64,000 nt of DNA, from NCBI GenBank assembly GCA_963833505.1, contig CAWHYG010000015.1, positions 248,001 to 312,000 on the forward strand, written 5' to 3'. Of the stretch, positions 5,937 to 14,387 are shown in pieces. The stretch comes from CAWHYG01 sp963833505 (lineage in GTDB: Bacteria; Eisenbacteria; RBG-16-71-46; CAIMUX01). The notes beneath the pieces were generated by a model that was not told where the DNA came from, ran no database searches, and worked only from the letters and a program-made list of their open reading frames with translations. Position 1 is the first letter of the stretch, and every line of letters starts with the position of its first letter. Both the position numbers and the translations under genes were made by a program.

Positions 5937-8354
5937 TCAGCGCAGGACGAGAACCCGCCCGTCCCGGTCCGCGAAGCCCGACGATCCGTGGAGTTTCGCC
6001 CTCACCCAGTAGATCCCGGAGGGAACCCGCTTGCCGTCGGCGCTCCTTCCGTCCCAGGTCCAGGCATGAACCGTCGCGCCCCCGGGCACGGCGTTGCCGG
6101 CGCCGACTTCCCGGCCACCAGATTCATCGGCGATCCAGGTTGAGGCGACCAACCGTCCGTTCGCGTCCAGCACCCTCCACTCCGTCGTGGCCGCCTCCGG
6201 CCCCTGGAAGGAGAACGCCACGGATCCGGCGCTCGGATTCGGGATCGCCCGGATCTGCGGCAGGGCCGCAACCGGCGCCGTTCCGCCCGCGCTGGCGGGG
6301 TTCGACGTGATCGTCCAGAAGATCCGCTGGGTGTCCGCGAGAGCCGGCTGGGAGCTGTCCTTGATGTTGACCCGGAAGGCATAGGAGCCCGGAGTCGATG
6401 GGGTCCCGGAGAGGACTCCGGACTGGGAGTCGAGCGTGATTCCGGGCGGCGGCTGATCGACGGTCCCCCAAGTGTAGGGAGTCTTGCCACCCTTGGCGAC
6501 CAGCGCCACCTGAACCGGAAGGCCGGCCTGCGCCGAGTCGAGGTCGGCGCTGATGATGTTCAAACCGTAGGTTCCGTTCTTGACCGTCCGGAGGATCCAG
6601 TTGTTGGGATCAACGCTCACGCTGAGCGAACCGAGCGGAAGATCGACTTCCAGGTCCTCGTGATCCGGGTCGTTCCAGAAGACCACATTCTTGGTCGTCG
6701 AGCCCGCGGTGGCCTGGATCTGGATCGGCATCGTGAAGTAGGGCGCGTTGGTCTGGGACTGATCCAGGTGGATGTAGACCTTCTGTCCGGTCGGCGACTG
6801 CTCGGCGAGTTTGGAAACCACGTAGTTGGGGCGATTGACCCCATAGATCCATTCCTTGAAGAACCAGCTCAGGTCGCGCCCGCTCGCCTGCTCCATCGCG
6901 GCCTCGAACTGGGCGGTGGTCGCGCTCTGGCCCTGATAGAGGGCGCGATAGTGCGCCAGGCCGTTGAAGAACAGGGAGTCCCCGAGGACGCCCCGGATCA
7001 TGTGGACCGCCCAGCCTCCCTTGTTGTAGACGGTGTTGCCGTCGAAGGGATCCGGGTAGTTGTAGATGGGCCCGCTGGGATCGGAAACCGCGAGGGTGCC
7101 GAGCATGAAGTTCTGGTAGGCGGTCGGACCTCCCAGGTGCTCGTACCAGACCGCTTCGCACCAGGAGGCGAATCCCTCGTTCAGCCAGGTGTCGGCCCAG
7201 GTCGCGCAGGTGACGTTGTCCCCCCACCATTGGTGGCTGAGCTCGTGCACGTAGATCCAGTCGTAGCTGTGATCGCCGGTGAGGAGAAAGTAACCGTAGG
7301 AGGTGTTCGTCTGGTGCTCCATGGCGCCGCTCCAGTCGAACACGGTGATCCCGTACTTCTCGTTCAAGAACGGATACGGGCCGAAGTCCGCCACGTAGGC
7401 GGCGATGGCATCGGGACCGATGCTGAGATCCGTCGTGGCCTGGCTCACCTGATTCGGGAAGACATAGTTGTTGAGCGGCATCGTGCCGCCCCCGGGAATC
7501 GGGTAGCTCTCGTTCACCTCGGCGAAGTATCCGGCACTGCAGCAAACCAGGTACGGCGTGATGGGATGGGATTCGTGCCAGGCCCAGATGCTCTTGCCGG
7601 ACCCGGAGGGGGTCACGGAGCGGAGCAGGCCGTTCGACGTCGCCGTCATTCCGTTGGGCACGGTGATCCGGACGTCCGAACTGTCGGCCTTGCGATCGGG
7701 CCGATCGCGGCATGGCCACCACTTCCGGGCGCTGCTCGGCTCGGAGAGGTTCCACACCCAGGGCTGGCCGTTGTAGGAGTCGAAGATCAATCCATCCCAA
7801 TCCGACTGCTGGGGACCGCCGTGATAGGCGATGCGGATGGTGGCCTGGGCTCCCGGGCCAAGCGGTGAAGTCAGGTGGACCGACACCTGATTTCCCGGGC
7901 GAGTGAAAGTGGAGACGACGCCGTTGACCCGCACCGTATCCACGGACATGTTCGAAGTCAGGTCGAAGACGACGTCGGTCAGGCTGGGCACGAGACTCTG
8001 CACCCGATGCGTGGCCGCTCCGTAGACGACCTTGTCCGCGAAGTCGCTGACGTCGATGTCGAGCGACATGTAGCGGACGGTGTAGCTGTCCTCGGAGTCC
8101 TGGATGCTCTTCTCGCCCACAACACCCGAAGGCCACGCCCTCCCGACCTTCCCGACAGCGATGAGATGTAACCTCTGTGCCGGGTCGGGATAATGGAGCG
8201 ACGCTGCAGGCCTGGAACCGGCGGAGCCGGCGCCGGGGGGTCCGCTCGCGAACGATCGGGGAACGGCGAGGAAAAGGACAGCCATCGTGCCCGCGATGGC
8301 GAGGGATACTTCGGCCCTGAATTGCTGCCGGATGGAACACATCAAAGGACGCAT
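5937..8354 (-). CDS. Secreted M1-family zinc aminopeptidase with Ig-like and type IX-like C-terminal domains
   Basis: An 805-residue exported metallopeptidase that should remove N-terminal residues from peptides outside the cytoplasm. A signal peptide (SLAIAGTMAVLFLAVPRSFASG) follows the start. The catalytic domain has GAMEH near residue 343, the M1 exopeptidase motif in GAMEN position, and HELSHQWWGD near 368 with the downstream zinc-ligand Glu in WLNEGF. Residues about 625-670 form a putative Ig domain (PPPGITLDSQSGVLSGTPSTP). The last 100 residues form a FlgD-like fold (WDGRSADGKRVPSGIYWVR, ending RVLVLR) resembling type IX secretion sorting domains. The ATG at 8354 has AGAAGGGTG upstream and was chosen over a longer frame to 8573. 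It diverges from the gene at 8577. Confidence 0.88.
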   Translation of the reverse strand: MRPLMCSIRQQFRAEVSLAIAGTMAVLFLAVPRSFASGPPGAGSAGSRPAASLHYPDPAQRLHLIAVGKVGRAWPSGVVGEKSIQDSEDSYTVRYMSLDIDVSDFADKVVYGAATHRVQSLVPSLTDVVFDLTSNMSVDTVRVNGVVSTFTRPGNQVSVHLTSPLGPGAQATIRIAYHGGPQQSDWDGLIFDSYNGQPWVWNLSEPSSARKWWPCRDRPDRKADSSDVRITVPNGMTATSNGLLRSVTPSGSGKSIWAWHESHPITPYLVCCSAGYFAEVNESYPIPGGGTMPLNNYVFPNQVSQATTDLSIGPDAIAAYVADFGPYPFLNEKYGITVFDWSGAMEHQTNTSYGYFLLTGDHSYDWIYVHELSHQWWGDNVTCATWADTWLNEGFASWCEAVWYEHLGGPTAYQNFMLGTLAVSDPSGPIYNYPDPFDGNTVYNKGGWAVHMIRGVLGDSLFFNGLAHYRALYQGQSATTAQFEAAMEQASGRDLSWFFKEWIYGVNRPNYVVSKLAEQSPTGQKVYIHLDQSQTNAPYFTMPIQIQATAGSTTKNVVFWNDPDHEDLEVDLPLGSLSVSVDPNNWILRTVKNGTYGLNIISADLDSAQAGLPVQVALVAKGGKTPYTWGTVDQPPPGITLDSQSGVLSGTPSTPGSYAFRVNIKDSSQPALADTQRIFWTITSNPASAGGTAPVAALPQIRAIPNPSAGSVAFSFQGPEAATTEWRVLDANGRLVASTWIADESGGREVGAGNAVPGGATVHAWTWDGRSADGKRVPSGIYWVRAKLHGSSGFADRDGRVLVLR

Positions 8355-8402
8355 TTTGCACCCTTCTGTTGTTTGGTGATTCGGAAGTCGGCGACCATGA
8401 CA

Positions 8403-8431
8403 ATGATAGCACACTCCGAGCTCGAACGGAA
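8403..8431 (-). promoter_or_regulatory. Extended -10 promoter for the M1 aminopeptidase
   Basis: On the minus strand TGC-TATCAT (8411 to 8403) is an extended -10 with five of six core matches. A poor -35 (TTCCGT, 8431 to 8426) lies 17 bases further upstream, as expected for extended -10 promoters. It predicts a leader of about 40 bases to the ATG at 8354. Confidence 0.45.
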
Positions 8432-8576
8432 CCCCGACGGTCAGATGATGGGCGGCTGATGGGAGGGTGGACGAACTCGGCAACGGCTGAATTCCCGGGT
8501 TCGGACTTGACGCTGCGCCGGATATGCCGTCCACTTGTGTCACCGGTGATCCAACCTCGAGAGGAGGCGCCATCCG

Positions 8577-10511
8577 ATGAGTTCGGTGGGGCTGCGGCCG
8601 GCCGCACGGTCTGCCGGCGGCATATCACGATGCCGGTTCCGTCTCGTAGCGCTGGATGAGCTCCTCGTGCTCCTCCTGCTGGTGCCCGCCCCAGCGCTCG
8701 CTGGATCGAACGCCGGAGGCGTGCTCGCCGTCCACTCAGCGGGCATAACCTACAAGGAGGTTACCGAGTGCGGCCGTGGGACCGTGCCCGATTCGTGCGG
8801 GGCGATCGTTTCGGAGATCGATGACGCGACCCCCGACTCCCTGAGGGTGTGGAAGGTCTATGCAGTTTTTCCGCCCGGCTCCAGCCCGCGGCTCAAGGGG
8901 CTGACTTTCGGCGTCAGCTACGATGACGTTTACGGGGACTCGACGGGAGTCGTCGTTTCCGGCTATGGCCCCTGTGCGGGGTTCCAGCTCGCGATGAGCG
9001 GCTGGCCCGCCGCCGGAACCGGCACGTCCTTGCTCTGGGATACCGCGCAGACCGGCCTTCTGACCGAGTGCTACTGGTTCGCCGGGTACAATTACTACGG
9101 TAACCCGACGGCCTTCGCGCTCACCCCCCACCCGGAGCAGGGCGGCTACTTCGCGGATGACGGGGTGCCCTCCCGGCTTGATCCGATTGCGGGCTACGGA
9201 ACCCTGGGCTTCGGAGTGCCGGGCCACGTCCCGTGCAGCGCGGCCCCGCAGGACACCACGGCGCAGCTTGCCTGGTCTCTGGGTGTCTCCGGCGACTCGA
9301 CGTTCGCGACCACGCTGGAGGAGAACGAGTTCGCAGCGGGCGGCGCCCTGCAGAACTCCCTCTTCCCGGTCTCCTCGGTCCTCCTTCGCTATTACCATGC
9401 CTTCCTTCCGCCGGGCCCGCTCCCCAAGGACTCGTCCGAGTTCAGCCACCTTCGCAAGTTCCTGGGCTACGAGCGGCTTGGCGTGAATCCTGACGGCTCG
9501 CTTAGCGCCCCTCAGCCTTTGATGGGAGACTCGACCAGCGTCAACGCGATCGATCCAGGCGGGCACTTGATGCATGTACAGATCACGCGAACCGCGATGA
9601 AAGGCGAGGGGCGGGGCTTTGCTGAAACGGACCTGGCGATCGCGAGGTCGAGGGTGTCCGGGCGTCTCCAGAAGTTCATCGCATCCCCGACCGGTGCCAC
9701 GGGGGTTCTTCGGATGGTCTCGCCCAGGGACATTTTCGACCGACGCACCTATCTCGTGAACGTGAGCGCCCCGGACAATCCCAAGCCGCTCGGCTGTTTG
9801 ATCGAACTGGAGTATTCCCTGCTCGGAACCCGCGTTGCCGGAATCCACTTCGTCTACCCGCCCCGCTTCGAGCGCGGGCCCGGCGGGACGCCGACCACAT
9901 GTCGGCTGGAGGTCCTGTCGGATGCCGGCGACCTGGTGTTCGCTTCGGATTGGAGACAGGAGGACGAGGACCGACCCGATGCCCCGACGCTCGACGCTTC
10001 CGGACGGTGGGTCTTCTACGAGCCGCACGTCAAGGGTGGTCTCAGGGTGATAGATACCGTATCGGGAGAAGACTACGCCCTTGGTGGCCTCCTGTCCGGC
10101 GACTTCTACTTCTCTCCAGACGCCAAATACGTGCTCGTGGTGGGCTCCCGGACCTCGTTCTACTCTCTAGCGGACCCGGCCCAGCCCGTGAAGGAGTGGG
10201 AGCGTAAATTCTTCGAAGACGGGGACTTTACTCACCTAGGCCATGCCCGGGTTTCCGTGGGCGGCGCTCTCACGGCGATCATCGGCCAGCCTAAGGAATC
10301 TGGAAGCCGCCGCCGGATCGTGATCGTCCTGGACCGAACGGGTCGGACCCGCTACAAGCCCCCCGTATCCGGGGACGAGCCGAACGCGATCCAGATCATC
10401 GGCGAGGATTGGCTCTTCATCGGGATGCAGTATGACCAAAGGGATCTCTTCTTCAACCCGTACCTCACCACCAAGCGCGTCCGCCTCTACCACATTCCGA
10501 GCTCAAATTGA
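8577..10511 (+). CDS. Exported protein: GACC-family N-terminal domain joined to a beta-propeller-like region
   Basis: A 644-residue secreted protein with GAGGAGG before the ATG at 8577. A signal peptide (LDELLVLLLLVPAPALAG) leads into SNAGGVLAVHSAGITY and a domain of about 190 residues that parallels the large paralogs: SLRVWKVYAVFPPGSSPRLK, LTECYWFAGY, GYGTLGFG. Instead of Cys modules it continues into about 430 residues I cannot assign, with repeated beta-strand segments in the second half (GRWVFYEPHVKGGLRVIDTV, SPDAKYVLVVGS) suggesting a WD40/YVTN-like propeller. It lacks the WGxxKSLY tail and ends KRVRLYHIPSSN. This is a domain swap within the family; the function is unknown. Confidence 0.72.
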   Translation: MSSVGLRPAARSAGGISRCRFRLVALDELLVLLLLVPAPALAGSNAGGVLAVHSAGITYKEVTECGRGTVPDSCGAIVSEIDDATPDSLRVWKVYAVFPPGSSPRLKGLTFGVSYDDVYGDSTGVVVSGYGPCAGFQLAMSGWPAAGTGTSLLWDTAQTGLLTECYWFAGYNYYGNPTAFALTPHPEQGGYFADDGVPSRLDPIAGYGTLGFGVPGHVPCSAAPQDTTAQLAWSLGVSGDSTFATTLEENEFAAGGALQNSLFPVSSVLLRYYHAFLPPGPLPKDSSEFSHLRKFLGYERLGVNPDGSLSAPQPLMGDSTSVNAIDPGGHLMHVQITRTAMKGEGRGFAETDLAIARSRVSGRLQKFIASPTGATGVLRMVSPRDIFDRRTYLVNVSAPDNPKPLGCLIELEYSLLGTRVAGIHFVYPPRFERGPGGTPTTCRLEVLSDAGDLVFASDWRQEDEDRPDAPTLDASGRWVFYEPHVKGGLRVIDTVSGEDYALGGLLSGDFYFSPDAKYVLVVGSRTSFYSLADPAQPVKEWERKFFEDGDFTHLGHARVSVGGALTAIIGQPKESGSRRRIVIVLDRTGRTRYKPPVSGDEPNAIQIIGEDWLFIGMQYDQRDLFFNPYLTTKRVRLYHIPSSN

Positions 10512-10830
10512 GACCGAAGAGGTGCTTCAAGCACATTACGCCGGACTCGTCGCGATACGTGGGAGAGAACGGGCTCACGAACTCCGTGCCTGTTGGCCAG
10601 ACGACGGGGCGGGACCCGCACATTGAGATCCGGCTCAACGGCGACCTCCCCATCACCCCGGGTTCGTCCCGCTCTTGTCTCCGAACGCCGTGAACCCGCT
10701 GCTCCATGGGTTTGAGTCCGCATCGTGGCTGGCGGACAACACGGTGCCGATGGTCTACCGGGGAGGAGTCTCCGATACGATTCGAGTCATCGACGAGGGG
10801 AAGGTGCACCTGACGCTGATGGAGCGATGA
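10508..10830 (+). pseudogene. Frameshifted protein fragment, unrecognised
   Basis: Frame one from a TTG at 10508 reads RPKRCFKHITPDSSRYVGEN and on to EIRLNGDLPITP. The next frame then continues smoothly as GFVPLLSPNAVNPLLHGFES through WLADNTVPMVYRGGV to a stop at 10830. Codon use and residue mix across the join look protein-like, consistent with one lost base near 10660. There is no ribosome site, and its first bases overlap the stop of the preceding gene. It may be the tail of a broken gene or a displaced end of the preceding protein. No family recognised. Confidence 0.4.
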
Positions 10831-10965
10831 GGCGGCGGACGTACTGGCCGCGCTGGCCCCGCGTCCCCTGGTGACAATCGTTCGAGCCGACCCCAAATTC
10901 CCCGCCGGCACGTGGCGGGCAGGAGGCGCCTCGTCACGCCGGTGCCCTGGCCGTCGCCCTGAGGG

Positions 10966-12735
10966 TTATCGCACCGAGGCGGCGACGCGCAGAAGCTCCG
11001 CGGCGTCGATCCCACCGCCCCGGAGCGAATACAGAGTCCGGCCGTTCTGCCAGACGAGAGTTGGTTCGGGCCCCAGAAGCACTCCCTTGGCGTCGCCGAT
11101 GTCGACTTCCTGGATGCTCGAGGGATGCGCCGGCAAAGGAAGCGCCAGCGCCGCCACCCAGTCGATCCGGCGTGCCAGGAGGCCGGCTTCCGCACCGGAA
11201 AGCCCCAGGAGTTGCAGATCTGCGGTGCCGAGCGCCTGGGCATCGGCGCCGGCGGGGCACGACAGGCTCGGATCTTCCATCTGCACGAGCTGCAACCGGT
11301 CCGAAGAGCCGGGAATCGCATACAGGGAGGTCACGAATTTGGAGACGTCCACGCGCACGGAAGGCTTGGCCGGGGCGTTTTGCTGCGTTGATCCGGAAAC
11401 AACGCGGAACGCATCGGGATCCAGGTCGAGGCGCACGGCCGGACCATCGGCCACGGAAATCTCCTCTGGGATCGCGCCCGCCGGCAGCGCGGACGGAGCG
11501 CCAACGGCGAACTTGGCCGACGCTCCCGCTGCGGCCGGGCTCGCCTCCTCCTGCGGTTGGCCCGCCGGCCGCTCGATGGTGAGGCCGACGACCATCCGAT
11601 GACCGTCTCCGCTGGGAAGATCCCGATATCCGCCGCTGACGCGATCGGCGCTGACCGTGCTGGTTCCGCCCGAATGGAGGCTTCTCATCAGGACGCCCAG
11701 TCCCCGCCGGAACGGCGCATCGGTGGCCACCCAGACGGCGCAAGCAAGACCGAGCACGATCAGAAACCCGCGCACCGGGCCAATCGTCCGGGCGGCGGTC
11801 AGGAGCTTCGACGGGGTCGCAGGGGGGGAAGTCTTCTGGAAATCCTGCCGCGGAAACGGAATCGGCTCGGCCAGGGTCCGCTCCCGATTCGAGGCGGATC
11901 TCTCCCGCGGCATCCGATCCCGCCCCGAGGCGATCGGCTTCGGCGGAGGGGACACCTTTCCCGGCTTCGACGTCGGCGGCTTCGGCCGCGAAGAGTCCTT
12001 TCCCCGCTTCAGCGTCAACGGCTCCGGCGGCGGAGAGTCCTTTCCCCGCTTCGACGTGACCGGCTCCGGCGGCGAGGAGTCTTTCCCCCGCTTCGACGTA
12101 ACCGGATCCTGCGCAGGGGAGACCGTTCCCCGATTCATCGGCGTCACCGGATCCGGCGGCGAGGAGTCCTTTCCCCGCTTCGACGTGACCGGCTCCAGCG
12201 GCTGGGAGTCCTTTCCCCGCTTCTTCAACGTCCACCGCTTCGGCGACCGGGAGTCCTTTCCCCGCTTCGACGTGACCGGCTCCAGCGGCGAGGAGTCCTT
12301 TCCCCGTTCCTGCGTCAATCGCTCGGGTGGCTGGGAGCCCCGTTTCCATGGCAACGGCTCCGGCGGGGCCGATTCCGATCCGGCCGAATCCTCCGCTGCG
12401 TCGATCCGCGTCTCGGTCGGCTCCGCGGTCGGCCCGGGCGTCGCGGTCCGGCCGGACGCCAGATCTGGCATCTTCCGGGCCACTTCCGCACTGCGCAATC
12501 CGACTTCGAGGCGCGTTTGCAGCCGGCTCAGGGCGATCGCCTCGTCGGGCATCTCGTTGGCCGGCGGATTGAGGAACCCCATGAGCCAGGCGATCGAATG
12601 CGCCTGGTTCCGCAAGTTGGCCAACCGTTCCCAGCAGGCGCGGCAGGACGAGAGATGCTGGGTCAGCTCCTGGTGCTGGCGGGCCGGCAGATGGTCGTCC
12701 GCGTAGGCCCGAAGAAGATCGACGTTGCAGCTCAC
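10966..12735 (-). CDS. Anti-sigma factor with zinc finger, tandem-repeat linker and one membrane helix
   Basis: A 589-residue partner of the ECF sigma gene just upstream, predicted to hold that sigma at the membrane. The N-terminus carries the anti-sigma zinc motif His27-x3-Cys31-x2-Cys34 (HLSSCRAC), with Cys3 as a possible fourth ligand. Residues about 125-275 are a linker of roughly ten 14-residue repeats around KRGKDSSPPEPVTS. A single membrane helix follows (FLIVLGLACAVWVATDAPF, near residue 330), then an extracytoplasmic domain of about 240 residues. The GTG start at 12735 has GGAAGGAG upstream. The sigma stop is 97 bases away, so the two genes are probably co-transcribed. The repeat linker is far longer than usual and prone to length change. 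Confidence 0.8.
   Translation of the reverse strand: MSCNVDLLRAYADDHLPARQHQELTQHLSSCRACWERLANLRNQAHSIAWLMGFLNPPANEMPDEAIALSRLQTRLEVGLRSAEVARKMPDLASGRTATPGPTAEPTETRIDAAEDSAGSESAPPEPLPWKRGSQPPERLTQERGKDSSPLEPVTSKRGKDSRSPKRWTLKKRGKDSQPLEPVTSKRGKDSSPPDPVTPMNRGTVSPAQDPVTSKRGKDSSPPEPVTSKRGKDSPPPEPLTLKRGKDSSRPKPPTSKPGKVSPPPKPIASGRDRMPRERSASNRERTLAEPIPFPRQDFQKTSPPATPSKLLTAARTIGPVRGFLIVLGLACAVWVATDAPFRRGLGVLMRSLHSGGTSTVSADRVSGGYRDLPSGDGHRMVVGLTIERPAGQPQEEASPAAAGASAKFAVGAPSALPAGAIPEEISVADGPAVRLDLDPDAFRVVSGSTQQNAPAKPSVRVDVSKFVTSLYAIPGSSDRLQLVQMEDPSLSCPAGADAQALGTADLQLLGLSGAEAGLLARRIDWVAALALPLPAHPSSIQEVDIGDAKGVLLGPEPTLVWQNGRTLYSLRGGGIDAAELLRVAASVR
11935..12345. repeat. 42-bp coding tandem repeat inside the anti-sigma gene
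   Basis: About ten imperfect 42-bp units, readable on the plus strand around GAGTCCTTTCCCCGCTTCGA, encode the KRGKDSSPPEPVTS linker. The units differ in both sequence and length (KRWTLKKRGKDS and MNRGTVSPAQDP variants), so the array is not freshly expanded. Confidence 0.75.
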
Positions 12736-12832
12736 GAGAGCAACTCCTTCCGGGACTGCCGCAATGCCCGGCCGACCCGCGAATGTCCGACTGGCCGAGA
12801 ACGACCCCGACTCCCGGATCCGGCCGGGATCA

Positions 12833-13381
12833 TCACGCCGGACCCGCTTTCCGGGCCGAACCCCGGCCGATACCCTGGAAGGCCGGTTCAGATCCCGCTT
12901 CGGCCTCCGCGAGCAGCGGTCCCACGGACCGTTCGGGAACGCCCAGCGCTTCCGCGATCTCGGCGAAGGTCATCCCCGCCTGGTAATAAAGCAGGATGCG
13001 CGCGTCTTGATCGGGAACGCGCGTCAGCAGGTCCCGAACGTCATCACCGCCGACGCCCGACCCCTGATTGCGCCCCGCGTCGCCGGGGGTGCTGCTCGGC
13101 TCGCCCCCTTCGGCGCACGAGTCCTGGGAAAGGCGGGCTTCCAGGGCGAGGTCGTACGTCGTGCGGAACAACCAGACCCGGGGCGAAGACAGGATCTCTT
13201 TCGGCGTCGGGTGCCAGAAGCAGCGCTCGAACGTCGCGATCGCCAGGTCCTCCGCGACGGACTGCGACCCCACGATCCGGAAAGCAAAGGCGTAGACCCC
13301 GCTGAAGTGCTCTCGGAAGAATGGCCCCATGCCGGAGACGCCGTTCGGCCAGGAGGTCAAGGACTCGTCGCGTTTGTTCAT
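12833..13381 (-). CDS. ECF-family RNA polymerase sigma factor
   Basis: A 182-residue sigma-70 relative with the two ECF regions. Region 2 is FFREHFSGVYAFAFRIVGSQ, SVAEDLAIATFERCF and RVWLFRTTYDLALE. Region 4 is VPDQDARILLYYQAG, MTFAEIAEALGVPERSVGPL, a helix-turn-helix for the -35 element. It would redirect RNA polymerase once released by the membrane anti-sigma factor encoded next. The region 2-4 linker is Gly/Ser/Asp rich (CAEGGEPSSTPGDAGRNQGS), and the C-terminal tail is short and basic. The ATG at 13381 follows GAGGCGG. Its regulon is unknown. Confidence 0.85.
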   Translation of the reverse strand: MNKRDESLTSWPNGVSGMGPFFREHFSGVYAFAFRIVGSQSVAEDLAIATFERCFWHPTPKEILSSPRVWLFRTTYDLALEARLSQDSCAEGGEPSSTPGDAGRNQGSGVGGDDVRDLLTRVPDQDARILLYYQAGMTFAEIAEALGVPERSVGPLLAEAEAGSEPAFQGIGRGSARKAGPA

Positions 13382-13436
13382 GTCCGCCTCGGATTTCCGG
13401 CGCGTCCCTTCCGACGTGCCGTCGCGCTTTGAAAAT

Positions 13437-14243
13437 TCATCGCTTGGAATACCCCATCGCCCGCACGGCCGCGTGACCGGACGTACCGGAAATCACGGCC
13501 GCAGTCAGATCATCGGCTCGGCTGATCGGCACCGTGATCGTAAGACGCGGCTCCGGATCGAAAGCCCGCTGGACGGAGAGAACCGTCTCACCGGCCCGGG
13601 CCAGAACCGCTTCGACGGCGCCCAGGCGCTCGAACCCGAACGCGACTTCGAGAAGCGCCACCCGCGTCACGCTCCGCGCCGGCGCCGCGGACAGCGCCTG
13701 CCACGCCGCCTGGCCATAGGCGCGGGCCAACCCGGCGGTCCCCAGCTTGGTTCCTCCGAACCAGCGGGTCACGATGACGGCCGCGTCGAGCACGTCGCTC
13801 CTTCGCAGCGCCGAAAGGATCGGAAGGCCTGCCGTCCCCGAAGGCTCGCCCGCATCGCTCCAACGTTCCTGGATCGAGCCGAATGCCGCAGCCGCCGGCC
13901 GCGGGCGGCCGGCCGGGGTCGCCGGGCCCGCCGGGTCTTGATCCACGGCCGCCGATGAGACGAATCCGGATGACGAATCCGTCCCAGGCGGCGGGACCGA
14001 AACCGAAGGCGAACCTGACTGCGAGGGAGGATCAGACGCCATGCTCGACGGCGCCGAAAGCGGACTCAGACGCAGGCCCCAGCAGTGATGGGTCGCGTCA
14101 TGATACCGGTGCCGGATCTGGTCCAGCCGGTCCCGGATCTCGGACTCGTCTCGGATGGAGAAGGCCTGAGCGAGGAAACGGGAGCCCCTGACGGCGATCT
14201 CGACCGCGGGACCAGCATCGATGGAACGGTAATCGTCCAACAC
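13437..14243 (-). CDS. yigZ: YigZ/IMPACT-family protein with a low-complexity insert
   Basis: A 268-residue member of the UPF0029/IMPACT family, bacterial relatives of a eukaryotic translation regulator; the biochemical role is unsettled. Family motifs are HRYHDATHHCWGLRL near residue 45, SDAGEPSGTAGLPIL near 130, and VTRWFGGTKLGTAGLARAYG near 160, followed by the ferredoxin-like C-terminal domain. Between the first two motifs is an insertion of about 65 residues made of Ser, Pro, Gly and Ala that ordinary YigZ lacks. The GTG start at 14243 has AAAGAGAG upstream. It is transcribed with the same orientation as the upstream transketolase but across a gap of 144 bases that contains a hairpin. 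Confidence 0.85.
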   Translation of the reverse strand: MLDDYRSIDAGPAVEIAVRGSRFLAQAFSIRDESEIRDRLDQIRHRYHDATHHCWGLRLSPLSAPSSMASDPPSQSGSPSVSVPPPGTDSSSGFVSSAAVDQDPAGPATPAGRPRPAAAAFGSIQERWSDAGEPSGTAGLPILSALRRSDVLDAAVIVTRWFGGTKLGTAGLARAYGQAAWQALSAAPARSVTRVALLEVAFGFERLGAVEAVLARAGETVLSVQRAFDPEPRLTITVPISRADDLTAAVISGTSGHAAVRAMGYSKR

Positions 14244-14348
14244 GATTGCTCTCTTTCCAGACGAGCGCCCGTCATCCGCCAGAACGCGTGCGAGCGGACG
14301 GCGAGCAGCTGCCCGAGGGCAGCCGCTTCATCCCCGCCCGCTCTTGTA

Positions 14349-14370
14349 TTCTCGGCCGTCGGGCGGCCGA
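14349..14370 (-). terminator. Hairpin after the transketolase gene
   Basis: On the minus strand TTCGGCCG and CGGCCGAGAA pair around CCCGA, about 20 bases after the transketolase stop. It is AT-poor with no T-run; this is a modest terminator candidate. Confidence 0.35.
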
Positions 14371-14387
14371 ACTCTAGAATCGGTTGA

